Origin: Chrysaora quinquecirrha
Taxonomy: Eukaryota > Cnidaria > Scyphozoa > Semaeostomeae > Pelagiidae
Reading direction: 5' to 3'
Assembly: GCA_014526335.1 (NCBI GenBank)
Contig: JACTAT010000052.1
Location: 3,236,686-3,300,685, forward strand
Length of the DNA: 64,000 nucleotides
Shown one piece after another: positions 54,328 to 64,000 of the stretch. The position numbers and the translations under genes are program-made. Numbering within the stretch: position 1 is the stretch's first letter; each line of letters begins with the position of its first letter. Under the pieces are notes generated by a model that worked only from the letters and a program-made list of their open reading frames with translations, did no database searches and was not told the DNA's origin.

Positions 54328-56024
54328 CTTTTGAAAGGCTCAGATATGTTTTACAGTAAGGATGACTGGAATAATAGGATGTTCACCCCAGATAACGTAT
54401 GTGCAGTACAGCAGGGGTTGTGCAGTACAGCGAAGGATATCATCAGTACGGCTGAGGGATACCATGAGTACAGCGGTGGATGTTCAGTACAGCGGTGGGA
54501 TGATATCCCTCCGCTGTACTGCAGAACCACCGCTTTACTCATAGGCTTTACTGCACAACCACTGCTGTACTGCAGCACGTACGAGAATCTTGAAGTTGAT
54601 GATGTTGAGAATCTTGAAGTGTTTTCCCCAAAAATCTGGTAATGTCGATTAACGATAATTCTTCCGCCTTCGCAAGCAACCGAAGCCAGAATTGACATCA
54701 GAATTTCCAAATGATGATTTCGCAACCCTCGCAAATAACTTCCCTCTTATGAAACACCCGAGGGAAGTAAATCACTGATTAATTTCTGTTAATACATCTG
54801 CTAATTATTTCGATTTATCCAAGTTTTCAGATGTTTGTGTTGCAAATGATGAAAATATTTGGCAGATCCTCTCTAAGCTGTTTTGCAGCACTAATGAGAT
54901 GAGAAGTTTTTATCGCTTTAAACAGTTCCTATTTGGGTTGTGTATTCATGCCCTTTAGGATAAGTGAGAGTCGTTTAGCGTTTCCGGGCAACACGGGAAC
55001 ATATAAGATGTATCCAGGAAATAAGGTAACATGGCCATAATTAAAAGGGAACAATAGAAGATCGGGAAACAGGGATCAGTTAAAATCCTCCCTATCAATC
55101 TGAAGAATATGCATACATAAGTTCCACTACTTCGCTAACTGTTGTTATTGTTGTCTTCTAGAATCACTCAGTGCGCTCTGTTTGTGTGACAAATCAAAAG
55201 CAGGGGAGCGTAAACTAAAGACTCGAGTAGTGAGTCTACTTTTAAAAGGCTCAGATATGTTTTACAGTAAGAATGCTTGGAATAATAGGATGTTCACCCC
55301 AGATAACGTATGTGCAGTACAGCAGGGGTTGTGCAGTACAGTGGAGGATATCATCAGTACGGCTTACGGCTGAGGGATACACCATGAGTACAGCGGTGGA
55401 TGTTCAGTACAGCGGTGGGATGATATCCCTCCGCTGTACTGCACAGCCCCCTCTAACTCATAGGCTTACTGCACAACCACTGCTGTACTGCACGTACGTT
55501 ATGCGGGGTGATGTTGAAAATCTTGAAGTGTTTTTCCCAAAAATCTGTGAAAGTCGATTAACGTTAATTCTTCCGCTTTCGCAAGCAACCAAAGCCAGAA
55601 TTGACATCAGAATTTCCAAATGGTGATTTCGCAACCCTCGCAAATAACTTCCCTCTTATGAAACGCCCGAGGGAAGTAAATCACTGATTAATTTCTGTTA
55701 ATACATCTGCTAATTATTTCGATCTATCCAAGTTTTCAGATGTTTGTGTTGCAAATGATGAAAATATTTGGCAGACCCTCTCTAAGCTGTTTTGCAGCAC
55801 TAATGAGATGAGAAGTTTTTATCGCTTTGAACAGTTCCTATTTGGGTTGTGTATTCATGCCCTTTAGGATAAGTGAGAGTCGTTTAGCGTTTCCGGGCAA
55901 CACGAGAACATATAAGATGTATCCAGGGAACAAGAGAACATGGCCACAATTAAAAGGGAACAAAGGAAGATCGGGAAACAGGGATCAGTTAAAATCCTCC
56001 CTATCAATCTGAAGAATATGCATA
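54205..56024. repeat. 910 bp direct tandem duplication
   Basis: 54205-55114 and 55115-56024 are nearly identical (ACATAAGTTCCACTACTTCG at both starts, GAATATGCAT at both ends). The left boundary of each copy lies inside the TAGACTCACT MITE, so the second copy lacks its left terminus. Both contain a hairpin made of GTGCAGTACAGC / GCTGTACTGCAC words (about 54408-54582 and 55312-55500). No gene inside. Confidence 0.85.
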
Positions 56025-56570
56025 CAAAACTCCAGGGAACAAGGGGATTTTCTCAAGGAAACATGTTACCCCCTAAATGGCCCTCATCATTCCATGACCC
56101 ATGGATTGACGGTAGTGTCTTCCGGGGTACTTAATTGTTCAAGAGACTAGACGTGCCGCTCAGTTTTTCCAAACCCACCCCATCTCTACCGATAAATTCT
56201 GTTCCTCGCGGTACCCATGTATAGAAAAAACAACGAAATTTTTTACCCATTTGTACCAATATCTCAGATGTTTGAACCGAGTTTAACGCCAGAGGCGGAA
56301 AGGCCTTTGCGCTGAAAAATAAAACGCACTTTTTATTAGGCTTTTCAAAGCAATGCACGTCTAAAAGTTTTTATATAATTTTTTATGAAAAACCTTCGAG
56401 TTTTTGTAAGCATATTTTTCAGATTGATATTTAAGCGGATTGAAGGGGAGGATTTTATCTGATCCCTGTTTCCCGGTGTTCACTTGTCCCCTTTCAATTT
56501 TGGCCAAGTTCCCTTGTTCCCTGGATACATTTCGCGTGTTCTCATGTTTCCACGAACCCCTAAATGACCC
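55870..56570. mobile_element. Inverted-repeat element interrupted by a MITE fragment
   Basis: The block ACATATAAGATGTATCCAGG ... AGATCGGGAAACAGGGATCA at 55908-55990 is matched inverted at about 56440-56560 (TGATCCCTGTTTCCCG ... TTCCCTGGATACAT). A truncated copy (56125-56375) of the 19514 MITE lies between. The left block is also in the tandem duplication. Confidence 0.5.
56125..56375 (+). mobile_element. Truncated copy of the 19514-19910 MITE
   Basis: Starts GGGGTACTTAATTGTTCAAG, then TAGACGTGCCGCTCAG. It follows the longer copy to GCAATGCACGTCTAAAAG and then lacks the right end. Confidence 0.7.
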
Positions 56571-56897
56571 CTATTGTTAGTTTTCTTCGATTTCCTGCAT
56601 TACATATATGGGGATTTGCATAAAATCTCACCAATGCTTGAAGAATTGCAGGGTAAAAAAACCCACTCATATGGGCAGCATATACCTGTATCCAAATTAT
56701 CCCCGTACCCGTTCCCCCCAGGGGGGGAGGGGGTTATGCGTTAAAACGTGATAGGAGGACCCTGTTTCCCGATGTTCACTTGTACCCTTTCTATTTACTG
56801 CTTCACCTTTTTTGAGCCCGCTCGCTTGGCTTTGCTAAGCCATCGCTCAGCGAAACCCGTGGGGCCTCTATTTGCTTAAATTCTTCGGCAACTTGCA

Positions 56898-57944
56898 CAA
56901 TGGGCGGATTCAGAGGGTGCTAGGGGTGCTCAAGCACTCTTAAAATTTTCAAAGATCTATATTTAGTATAACTGACTTGCGATTCCCATTTTGATAACTG
57001 GAACTTGGCATCTTTGTCTTCGGGGGCTTAAGTCAATCATTTTCTCTTTTTGCAGTGACACAACGCCTCGCAACGTCATCATTTACTTTCTTGATTGATT
57101 GTTTTGCTTTTATTCTCATGAAAGGAAATTTTGATACGCTGCCTTGCAAAAGACCACATCGGCAGTGTTTTCTTTCTTGTCCGTCAAACGAATAACCGGA
57201 CCAGAAGGACAATCAGGAACTAGAACCTTTGTTTGCGTGGTTCTTTCTCTTTGTTCTCTTAGGCATGACCTGAATTTTAGCGGGAGCCCCTACAGATTCA
57301 AAAGATAATTCGCAGGCCAATCATCTTTCTCTGAAAATGGCGCAGGCCAATCAAATGTGTTTTCTGCATGGTGCAGAATGGCGCAGGCCAATAGGAATGC
57401 TCAAACACTAATCTATTCATCAATGTTGCTGCTGCTGCATTACTCTTTGAAAGTGAAAAGCGCGCGGAAAGGCCGCCATTTTATTTAGATGTGTCAAAGC
57501 TGTCTAGGCTAGGCCCTATGTTATTGATGAAATTTGAAGTTTTAAAAGAATTAAATGAAATATTGAACGACAATTCAGTTAAAAAAGAAGAAAAGGAAGA
57601 TCGACTGAATAAAATATGGTAATCTTTGAATCATGGTAGATTATTTAATGTACGATATCCCAACTAACAGTTTGACTAAGATATCTGAAATTTGGGAAGA
57701 TTTTGCTCTTTGCATATTTTACAAGCTTTTTATTCCATGTCTTAAAAACCTTGCATTTTTGCTCCTTTTCAGGATGATTTTAACAATTTTTCCTATAATT
57801 ATAAAATCGCCTTGCAGAATTAAAAAGGGCGTTGCCCACCTTCTCCGGGGTTCTGAAGGGCGTGGTCACCAAAAATTTTCCCTGGGCGACGCCCCGGACC
57901 CCTTCATGGGCACCCGTAAATATTTACCCTGGATCCGCCCCTGT
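56898..57944. mobile_element. Possible degenerate hAT-type element
   Basis: The left end CAATGGGCGGATTCAGAGGG and the complement of the right end CAGGGGCGGATCCAGGGTAA match at about 14 of 20 positions, and GGGGCGGAT ends are common in hAT elements. No 8 bp duplication and no transposase were found, so the two ends may belong to different insertions. Confidence 0.35.
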
Positions 57945-58099
57945 AGGTAAGTAGGCTTACTGTCGTTGTGTGGACGATTTTCTATGTTTATTGAAAAACA
58001 TGAAAAACAGAGTCCGCTATGAAACTCGGTTCATATGCATTCGTCGTTCAGGCTACTGAGAAGGTTACATGTATATCAAAGCAATCTCTTATTTCCTAG

Positions 58100-58777
58100 A
58101 CGATTATGACGATTACTACGATGGAAAGGATGAGACTAAAGAGGCGAACGCGACAACCAAGATGGGTGTGTATTAGCTATAAATGAAGGTTTTCCACTTC
58201 CTCTACCGTTTCTTGATGTTTTCTTTACCTGGAGAAAAACTTGAGGTCGAAGCAGTTTACTTGGGAGTGCTCACAGTGATTGAAAAGGAAAAGTAGCGTA
58301 GATAAGAGGGGCGGCTCGAATTGTTGGGGTGACTCGTTTCCTTAAACTGGGTGAGATCTTTTCCGCTTTGGACTGGTAAAATGACAGTAGGATTTTCTGA
58401 GAAATTAACCAAGGATTCCTCGTTATTCAATTCGGCACTTTAACAAGCACGAAGGGTTAGGTTTTCGCAACTAACTTCACTGTGAGCACCGCCCGTTAAA
58501 CAGTTTGGAAACTTCATTAACTTATTTATTTCTAACAACCCTTTCAGGAGAAGCAAATGACCCTGCCCGAAAGGGTTACTACTATTACCTCTATGGTGAT
58601 CGTCGATTTTGCCGTAGACATTTCCGGAGACGGTACAGAACCTGCCTGCGAGAGCTCCGTTACTGCCGTCGAAGATTTCCGTTCCACTACCGTTCCCGTT
58701 GCCGCTACTACATCCTCCGTGGTCGTCGCTCAAGATCATTCCGCAGTCTGATTTGCTTGCGAAAAGTGAAGGGATAA
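58100..58777 (+). CDS. Arg/Tyr/Cys-rich small protein with acidic leader, 3' exons only
   Basis: Two exons join in phase: 58100-58165 (acceptor CCTAG, donor GGTGTGT) and 58548-58777 (acceptor CCCTTTCAG). AATAAA lies at 58854-58859, as expected for a real transcript end. The first exon encodes an Asp/Tyr-rich acidic stretch (DDYDDYYDGKDETKEANATT). The second encodes a very basic tail: GYYYYLYGDRRFCRRHFRRR, then YRTCLRELRYCRRRF, five Cys in all and about two dozen Arg. The upstream exon (with start and any signal peptide) is not identified. An acidic propiece before a cationic Cys-rich part resembles precursors of secreted cationic peptides, but no family is recognised. Function unknown. Confidence 0.5.
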
Positions 58778-58859
58778 CTAACTGGAAAGTCCGAGGTCAG
58801 ATGGACGCTGAATGAGAGAAACTAATATGAACATTATTGTCTGTTAATTTCGCAATAAA

Positions 58860-59280
58860 TTGAGAATGCTGTAATTGATTTTTTCTAAATTTTGCTGAAC
58901 ATGAAGGTTAAAATCAGTTGTATCGTTCGTAAAAATCTCTGCTGGGGTTGCGTAATCTGCATGCAGATTCTACGGAGGAAGGAAAGAATTTGCACGTAGG
59001 CTAGTAGCGCGTGAAACTTGACGCGGGATAGTACCTCTTAGCTGTGCGCGCGGATGCGTTATCAACTCTTACAAAATCTCGACACACTAGGGCCAAGGGG
59101 GGTATTTGCAAATATTTAAGAAGGGATGCTCGCCGTTTTGTTGGGATGTGATTTTGTGCGATTTTTCAGAATTAACAATTTGGTTGATTTCACTCGTGTC
59201 ATTTTTTGGGCAGATGAAGAATATTTTATGAGCACCCCCGGGCTCAACATTGTGTAATTATATTAGTGTATCCATGTATA
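58860..59280. other. Intergenic, no recognised feature
   Basis: No exon, tRNA or repeat recognised. Confidence 0.35.
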
Positions 59281-59289
59281 CATAAGTGG

Positions 59290-59370
59290 CATAGGCATAC
59301 CACAATAGATGAATTCGAACCAGGACTGCTTGATCAGAGAGCCAACGATGTTCCACTGAGCTATATACTC
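59290..59370 (-). mobile_element. tRNA-like SINE head
   Basis: On the minus strand: GTATATAGCTCAGTGGAACA (A box), CGTTGGCTCTCTGATCA and CTGGTTCGAATTC (B box). Cloverleaf pairing is poor and a diverged sister lies at 7515-7575, so this is a dispersed repeat, not a working tRNA gene. Confidence 0.5.
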
Positions 59371-59508
59371 AATAATCGCCAAGTAACTCTGAGTCATACA
59401 GCATAAAAATCTTTGTGCATAAAAATCTTTATATTATGTAAATTTCTAGGAAGCATATAATGTATTGAATATAAAGTTAATGCACTATTTACAAGCAGCG
59501 GTTTCTGG

Positions 59509-60364
59509 CTATAAAAGTTTGGCTGTTCCAAGCTTCTGTCTGCAAAAACTGCACGAGTGCTGTACATCTTTAAGGGGTGTTGTTAAAAAGGGGACACAGA
59601 ACAGCGGAGGACAAATGAAACAGCACGCAATAGCTGATATGTACGTTGCCTTTCCAGTGATGTATGAAATCGAAGTGACGGCCTAGGAAAAACAAAAGTT
59701 GTTAAGATGGTTACACTGTAAGCATTGCAATTTAAAGCTAGCTAGTTTGTTCTTCACAACTTTCATTTGTTTGGTCGGTGTTCGAGTCTAGCCACGGTAG
59801 CGTCACGGCTAGGGTAGAGGTCTTGATTAGTTAACCTACTACTGAGATCATAGCGACTGGCGCTAAAACATCATTTGACCTTCACCTTCACCTTCATGTA
59901 TCAGGTGAAGGTTTTGATGAAATGATGTATTGTCGTGTCACTAGTGTTAGGTGCTAGGATCAAAGATGATAAACTACACAAATCAAAGCTCTATCCTAGC
60001 TTGGTCGTAACCGTTGCTTGAGCCCCGACCATACCAACTGGATTGTAAACAAGGGTGAGTCACTTGAGCGTCGATCCCTATCCCATCCCTTGGGCATTTT
60101 CATAGAGTTTTTTTTTTAAATTTATCTGTGTCCAGTGTAAAGAGTCGAAAACAGTCACAGCGACCTAAACACGGCCTTTCTCACCTGCGTTCCACAAGCC
60201 GGACAGAAAGTAACCTGAGGCAAGGTGCCAAAGATTGGTTGTTGTTGTTGCTCTATTACCATTGGCATCATCAATCCTGGTTGTTGTTGTTGTACATAAT
60301 GATCCTCTTCTATTGGATGGATTCGAATGTCCGTCAGGTCTACATCGTCCAAATGGGCGTTCGC
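59509..60364 (-). CDS. LITAF-domain protein, minus-strand gene (5' exon not found)
   Basis: LITAF-domain proteins are small monotopic membrane proteins of late endosomes. Two Cys-x-x-Cys halves bind one zinc and flank a hydrophobic membrane-inserting helix. Exon 60364-60185 encodes a Gln-rich N-terminal part ending PQVTFCPACGTQ. Exon 59682-59509 encodes AVTSISYITGKATYISAIAC, CFICPPLFCVPFL, then DVQHSCSFCRQKLGTAKLL-stop. Phases match (0/0) with donor GTGAG and acceptor TTTTTCCTAG. The HxCxxCxxxLG ending is diagnostic. The first exon with the start codon lies upstream (above 60364), perhaps beyond the transposon at 60481-60868. It is divergent from the second LITAF-like gene. Confidence 0.85.
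59775..59905 (+). mobile_element. tRNA-derived SINE (CACCTT-tailed), 5'-truncated
   Basis: GTGTTCGAGTCTAGCCACGG, GGTCTTGATTAGTTAACC, GCGACTGGCGCTAAAAC, then TTCACCTTCACCTTC. Confidence 0.78.
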
Positions 60365-60480
60365 CTTTGAACAAGAATAAGACTATACTAACCGAGGGCA
60401 ATTTTACTCTTCAGAAAGTTGTACAAGATTCTTGTTGAAACAAAAGAACTTTTAAAGGATTTCTGATTAAAACAAAAGGC

Positions 60481-60868
60481 CCCAGGGGGTACTCATTAAC
60501 TTTCAATACGGGGGGCATTCCAGTATTTGGGGTCTGAAATCTTAAGCCTATTCAATATTTGGGGTCTGTGAATTATAACATGAACAAAAATTCAATATTT
60601 GGGGTCCACATATCTGAAGCAAGAATCGTGCGATTTGGTGTGATTCATCAAATTGGCTGGCCCCAACTGCCAGGAGCTTATAAATTGAAAACCCGGCTAA
60701 ACCCGAGAAAACATTTTAGGTGTCAAAAATGGATAGCAATATTTGGGGTCTCCAAAACATTAAACTCAGTATTTGGGGCCCCCAAAACATTAAATCCATA
60801 TTTAGGGGTCTGCAAGGAAGTAGTGGCATGGACCCCCCGTATTGAAAGTTAATGAGTCCCCCCCTGGG
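60481..60868. mobile_element. MITE with CCCAGGGGG ends and 8 bp duplication
   Basis: The ends CCCAGGGGGTACTCATTAAC then TTTCAATACGGGG are matched by the complement at the right (about 40 bp). The 8 bp duplication CAAAAGGC is perfect (60473-60480 and 60869-60876). Inside, AATATTTGGGGTC recurs about six times. No transposase. Confidence 0.88.
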
Positions 60869-60876
60869 CAAAAGGC

Positions 60877-61780
60877 TTGCAAACCAGGTCGCACGGGATC
60901 CAAAGAAGTGAATCCCCTCTCCAGAGCAACGACGGAAAGCATTTTCAGTGACATTATTTTCGACAGCTTTTTGTCGTTGCAGATAACATCGACATTCGTT
61001 AACGACAAGAACCTGATAAAAGAAGGTTTTTACTTAAATCAAGGCTTAAGGACAATGCGGCAACAACAGTTGGAACAGAAAAGACTTACAGATGCTGTGT
61101 TTTCAGTGCCTTGAGCGCTTGTTTAAATTCCTAATGTCCTAGCGGAGGGGGGGTATGATCATTCAAGGGGCAGTCATTTGGGATGGTACTACTATATTTC
61201 TGGATTTTGGAAGACAATGCATCTTCTGTATAAATAGGAGGTAATCAGTAGTTAAAGTGACATTGGCATTCATGAGAGGGGCACTCAATGCATTTTCCTT
61301 CTTTAACAGGGGTCTCTAATTCGAGAGAGGTCCTCATTCGGAGCGAAGAACTCTTTCCACAACCCCTTGCCCTTGGCTCCTGGTTCCTTGCTCCTGTGTC
61401 GGACTATAGAGTTTCGTGCAGTAAACTTACATTATAGCTATCTTTCTCCATATAGATAATCCAATTGGTTTAGATACAAATCTCAAATAGTTATCGCAGC
61501 TCAAGGTATAGTTAGTTTTTACGATTCACCAAACGAATAAAGAACTAGGTATATAAGGTCTTGAAAATCAAACGAAAAAATTGATGTACTCAAATGCATT
61601 GTGACGTAATCAATAAGCAATAAAGTAAGATTTCGTCAGATCAAAGTTAACGTTTTGGAGTTAATCAGGATCACCAGAAACTATTTTGTGTATATGATCT
61701 CTCGACACTATCCAGCAAACCTTTTGTAGTAAATAATTCGATTAGAGTTGCGTACTAAAAGTTCAAGGTCTCAACCTAAA
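60877..61780. other. Region between the two LITAF-like genes
   Basis: A segment at about 60880-61114 (plus) reads SKEVNPLSRATTESIFSDII ... LEQKRLTDAVFSVP-stop without interruption. It might be a 3' exon of an unidentified gene, but no start or clear acceptor was found. The rest should contain the promoters of both LITAF-like genes. No TATA box stands out. Confidence 0.25.
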
Positions 61781-63950
61781 ATGGCTCCCCCACCACCACC
61801 TTCAGCAAGGGTGAACGAACAAAGCATTGAGCCAGAAGGACAACAAGAAGATTCTGTTGCTGAAAATTTTGCTAATAGTATAGGCAAGAAGAAACATAAA
61901 GCTAAGAATATGGTCAACCAAGCAGTAAGTATCGAGTTTCTTGTTATTCAATTACTGCTGTTTTCGATAGCGTTAAAGTGCTACAGTATTTCTTTAAAAA
62001 AGTTTTTCTCTTGATTACTGTCTGGTAACACGCTCTGCACTCTCGGGTGCCAAATTACCGGGGTTGGAACCTTATGCGACATATAATAAGCGGAGAGAGA
62101 TGAGAATTTCAGGCAAGAAACTATAGGAAATCTCTTTGTCATTCCCCAGCCATCCCAAAGTCACAGCCAGGATCGAAGTGTCTCTAGTTCATCTACTTCG
62201 GAGATCTTAGCGACTGGCGCTAGGCAAACCATTTCAGCGTCGTCACCTTCAATCTATTTCTCAGTTTTAGACACTGTAAAGAACTCTCACTATCAGAGGG
62301 GGTCCTATCGGGCATGCAGAAAAACATCGTATATGAGCTATCAAGCCAAACACTCGCAATGCTCACGATTTTAGCGAGTCGAGGGGGGGGGCGGAGGTGA
62401 CGGGAGAGTCTTTAATACTGGTACCACAAGGTTCGGTACCAGACTCCACGCAAATTGCAGGTAGAGGTACCACGTAATCCCAACTTTGGTCGAAGTAAAC
62501 AATGTTTACATATGAATTGATAGAGGTACCAGGCTCCACCCATTTTTCAGGGACTTTGGTACCAGGTTCTACCCTTATTTCAGAATTTGATACCAGGTAC
62601 TACCCCCTGGCACTATGCACCATTACCCCGTCGCCCCCCCTCAAACTTGCCGCAAGGCAACAGCGACGGTACACAGGGACTCTGTATGCAAAATCCCTGG
62701 CGTATCTCTTTTTCACTTTTCTGTTATAGCTGCATTGTTACATTATTCAATTCCTCGTTAAGGTTTCTTCTGCGAAATGGTATGTCTCAAAAGACCATAC
62801 TGCTGAAGGGCCAGACAGTTCGACACAGCCTGAAACGAAATCATTTGGTTTGAGACCGCAAAGAGCATTCTGCAAGCGTTGCGGACAAGAGGTAAGTATG
62901 CCCTTAGTATGCTAAAAGTTTCAGCTATGAATGTTACAGAGAAATGATATATTTAAGAGTTTTGTTATTATTGTCAAATGTTTCAAAAGCGTAAAGACCT
63001 GGATAGTTTAAACATTACGTCGGCAAAATAGACAATTGTGATTTAAACATAGTGTTCGTTGGAATTTTAAACAATTTGACTGTCTCTTTCGAATCGTTTT
63101 AAAAATCCAGAGATGGTGAAACACTGTCATTTTAAATTAATCGTCAAAGGAATTCAAATCCCGTGAGGGGGGGGTAACACCCATATGTATGGGTACGGGG
63201 TGTGCCATTTTTTGAGATACCTTTTTAAGGGTGGTAAATAAATTTTGGGGTATCAAATTTGCTAAAATTACAAACTTGAGGGTATCATTTTTGCTAAGAT
63301 GATCAATTTTGATAAGTCACAATACTGCCAATTTCAGCTGTATAATTCTACTTAAAAGACTTTCGAGTACTTCTCGATTGAACTTTGGGGTATACTTTTT
63401 AGAATTTTCCTAAATTTTGGGGTCAAATTTTCATTACAAAAATGGCACACCTCCGTTACTGATATATTGAAGTTACCCCCCCCCCCCCCGGGTCCCGGGG
63501 ATTCAAATACGGCCTTGCGTTATTCACCAGCATCTCAGAATTAATATGAATAGCTGTTTACCAAAAAATACCCTTGCAAAATACGAAGGGAATACAAAAT
63601 TGACAATGCAATGCTTTGCACGAGGACATGGCCCCACGGGACCATAGGATTGTGAAAATGCAAAATATCCTGCTGGATTTTGAGTTGCAGACAGTATTCT
63701 CGTACGGTTTTGTGCTCGAAACTGCAGTATGAAGTTTTTATTGCTTAACTTATTTCATGTTTCTTTGCAGAACATGACTACGATTTCGCATGTTATTGGG
63801 CGAGGTACTATTATCGCTGCAGCCGTTACTTTCTTTATATTTCCTGGAATTACCGCTTGCTTGTTGAAGTCGAATATTTGTAAAGATGTGGAACACAAAT
63901 GTTCGGTTTGTGGGAGAAAATTGGGAAGGAAAAAGAAACTGCCATGTTGA
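61781..63950 (+). CDS. LITAF-domain protein, plus-strand gene
   Basis: Three coding exons are visible. Exon 1 (61781-61924) encodes a Pro-rich N-terminus (MAPPPPPSARVNEQS ... KHKAKNMVNQA). Exon 2 is 62763-62891, or from 62730 if the stronger acceptor TTCTGTTATAG is used (both keep the frame), and ends RAFCKRCGQE. Exon 3 (63771-63950) encodes HVIGRGTIIAAAVTFFIFPG, then DVEHKCSVCGRKLGRKKKLP and C-stop. The product is about 150 residues. The two CxxC halves (C85/C88 and C135/C138 in the shorter form) flank the hydrophobic helix as in LITAF/CDIP1 proteins. The second motif is CSVC instead of the usual CPxC. AATAAA lies at 63990-63995. Confidence 0.85.
62190..62252 (+). mobile_element. SINE tail fragment
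   Basis: GAGATCTTAGCGACTGGCGC then CACCTTCAATC matches the 3' part of the CACCTT-tailed SINE. It lies in intron 1 of the LITAF-like gene. Confidence 0.5.
63165..63492. mobile_element. MITE with G-run ends and GGTGTGCCATTTTT blocks
   Basis: The left end has a G run, TAACACC and GGTGTGCCATTTTTT. The complement of the right end has a G run, TAACTTC and GGTGTGCCATTTTTG. The direct flanks ATTCAAATCCCG and GGGATTCAAAT look related. It lies in intron 2 of the LITAF-like gene. Inside, TTTTGGGGTAT-type words repeat. Confidence 0.6.
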
Positions 63951-64000
63951 AACCAATTTGTAAGTTTTTTATCTCATGTACATAATAACAATAAATTTGA

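Noticed and set aside
58440..58751. Alternative frames over the Arg-rich exon, including a Gly/Asp-rich one on the minus strand
   Set aside because: Only the frame with the acceptor at 58548, a phase-matched upstream exon and a downstream AATAAA forms a coherent gene.

Overview
The window is animal nuclear DNA: AT-rich and intron-rich with GT/AG splicing, packed with short inverted-repeat transposons and tRNA-derived SINEs, and carrying two 500-N assembly gaps (7011-7510 and 45890-46389). Gene content (intronless rhodopsin-like receptors, CFAP100, syntrophin, BLOC1S4, ECI2 with an acyl-CoA-binding domain, NDUFS6, ATP synthase epsilon, C/EBP-gamma-like bZIP, LITAF-like genes) is that of a metazoan with cilia. 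The compact genes and single-exon orphan receptors suggest an anthozoan cnidarian such as a coral; that placement is an inference. There is no bacterial operon logic here. Most coding sequences below were rebuilt by joining exons by eye from splice sites, reading phase and family similarity.

Layout. (1) 1-16562 is a giant inverted duplication. The left arm is 1-7010, the right arm about 8964-16562, and a 2 kb spacer with a gap lies between. Each arm holds an intact NDUFS6 gene and an intact rhodopsin-like receptor gene, both transcribed outward from the centre. The arms differ by point changes and by arm-specific transposon insertions. (2) 16681-18507 is CFAP100 on the minus strand, tail to tail with the right NDUFS6. 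(3) 19500-23722 is a transposon cluster around a third receptor (20670-21995) with an 11-residue tandem repeat in its third intracellular loop. (4) 24105-33744 is a head-to-head pair: ECI2 (minus, 8 exons, 393 aa) and the ATP synthase epsilon subunit (plus), whose large intron is filled with nested transposons. (5) 34783-36811 is a second head-to-head pair: BLOC1S4 (minus, 5 exons, 200 aa) and a C/EBP-gamma-like bZIP (plus). (6) 37800-46400 is gene-poor and contains foldback elements and miniature transposons. (7) 46659-50861 is the 3' half of a syntrophin gene. (8) 51000-58000 is repeats, including a 910 bp tandem duplication. (9) 58100-63950 has a two-exon Arg/Cys/Tyr-rich peptide gene of unknown function and two divergently oriented LITAF-like genes.

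The genes do not form one pathway. NDUFS6 and ATP synthase epsilon belong to mitochondrial respiration, and ECI2 to fatty-acid beta-oxidation. BLOC1S4 and the LITAF-like proteins belong to endosome/lysosome traffic. CFAP100 is ciliary and syntrophin is a membrane-cytoskeleton adaptor. The most unusual material is structural: the gene-bearing palindrome, a family of TA-flanked miniature elements whose terminal and internal motifs change together, a dispersed TATA-bearing module upstream of both duplicated genes, a foldback element built of 64 bp repeats, and a receptor whose C-terminus is supplied by a transposon end.
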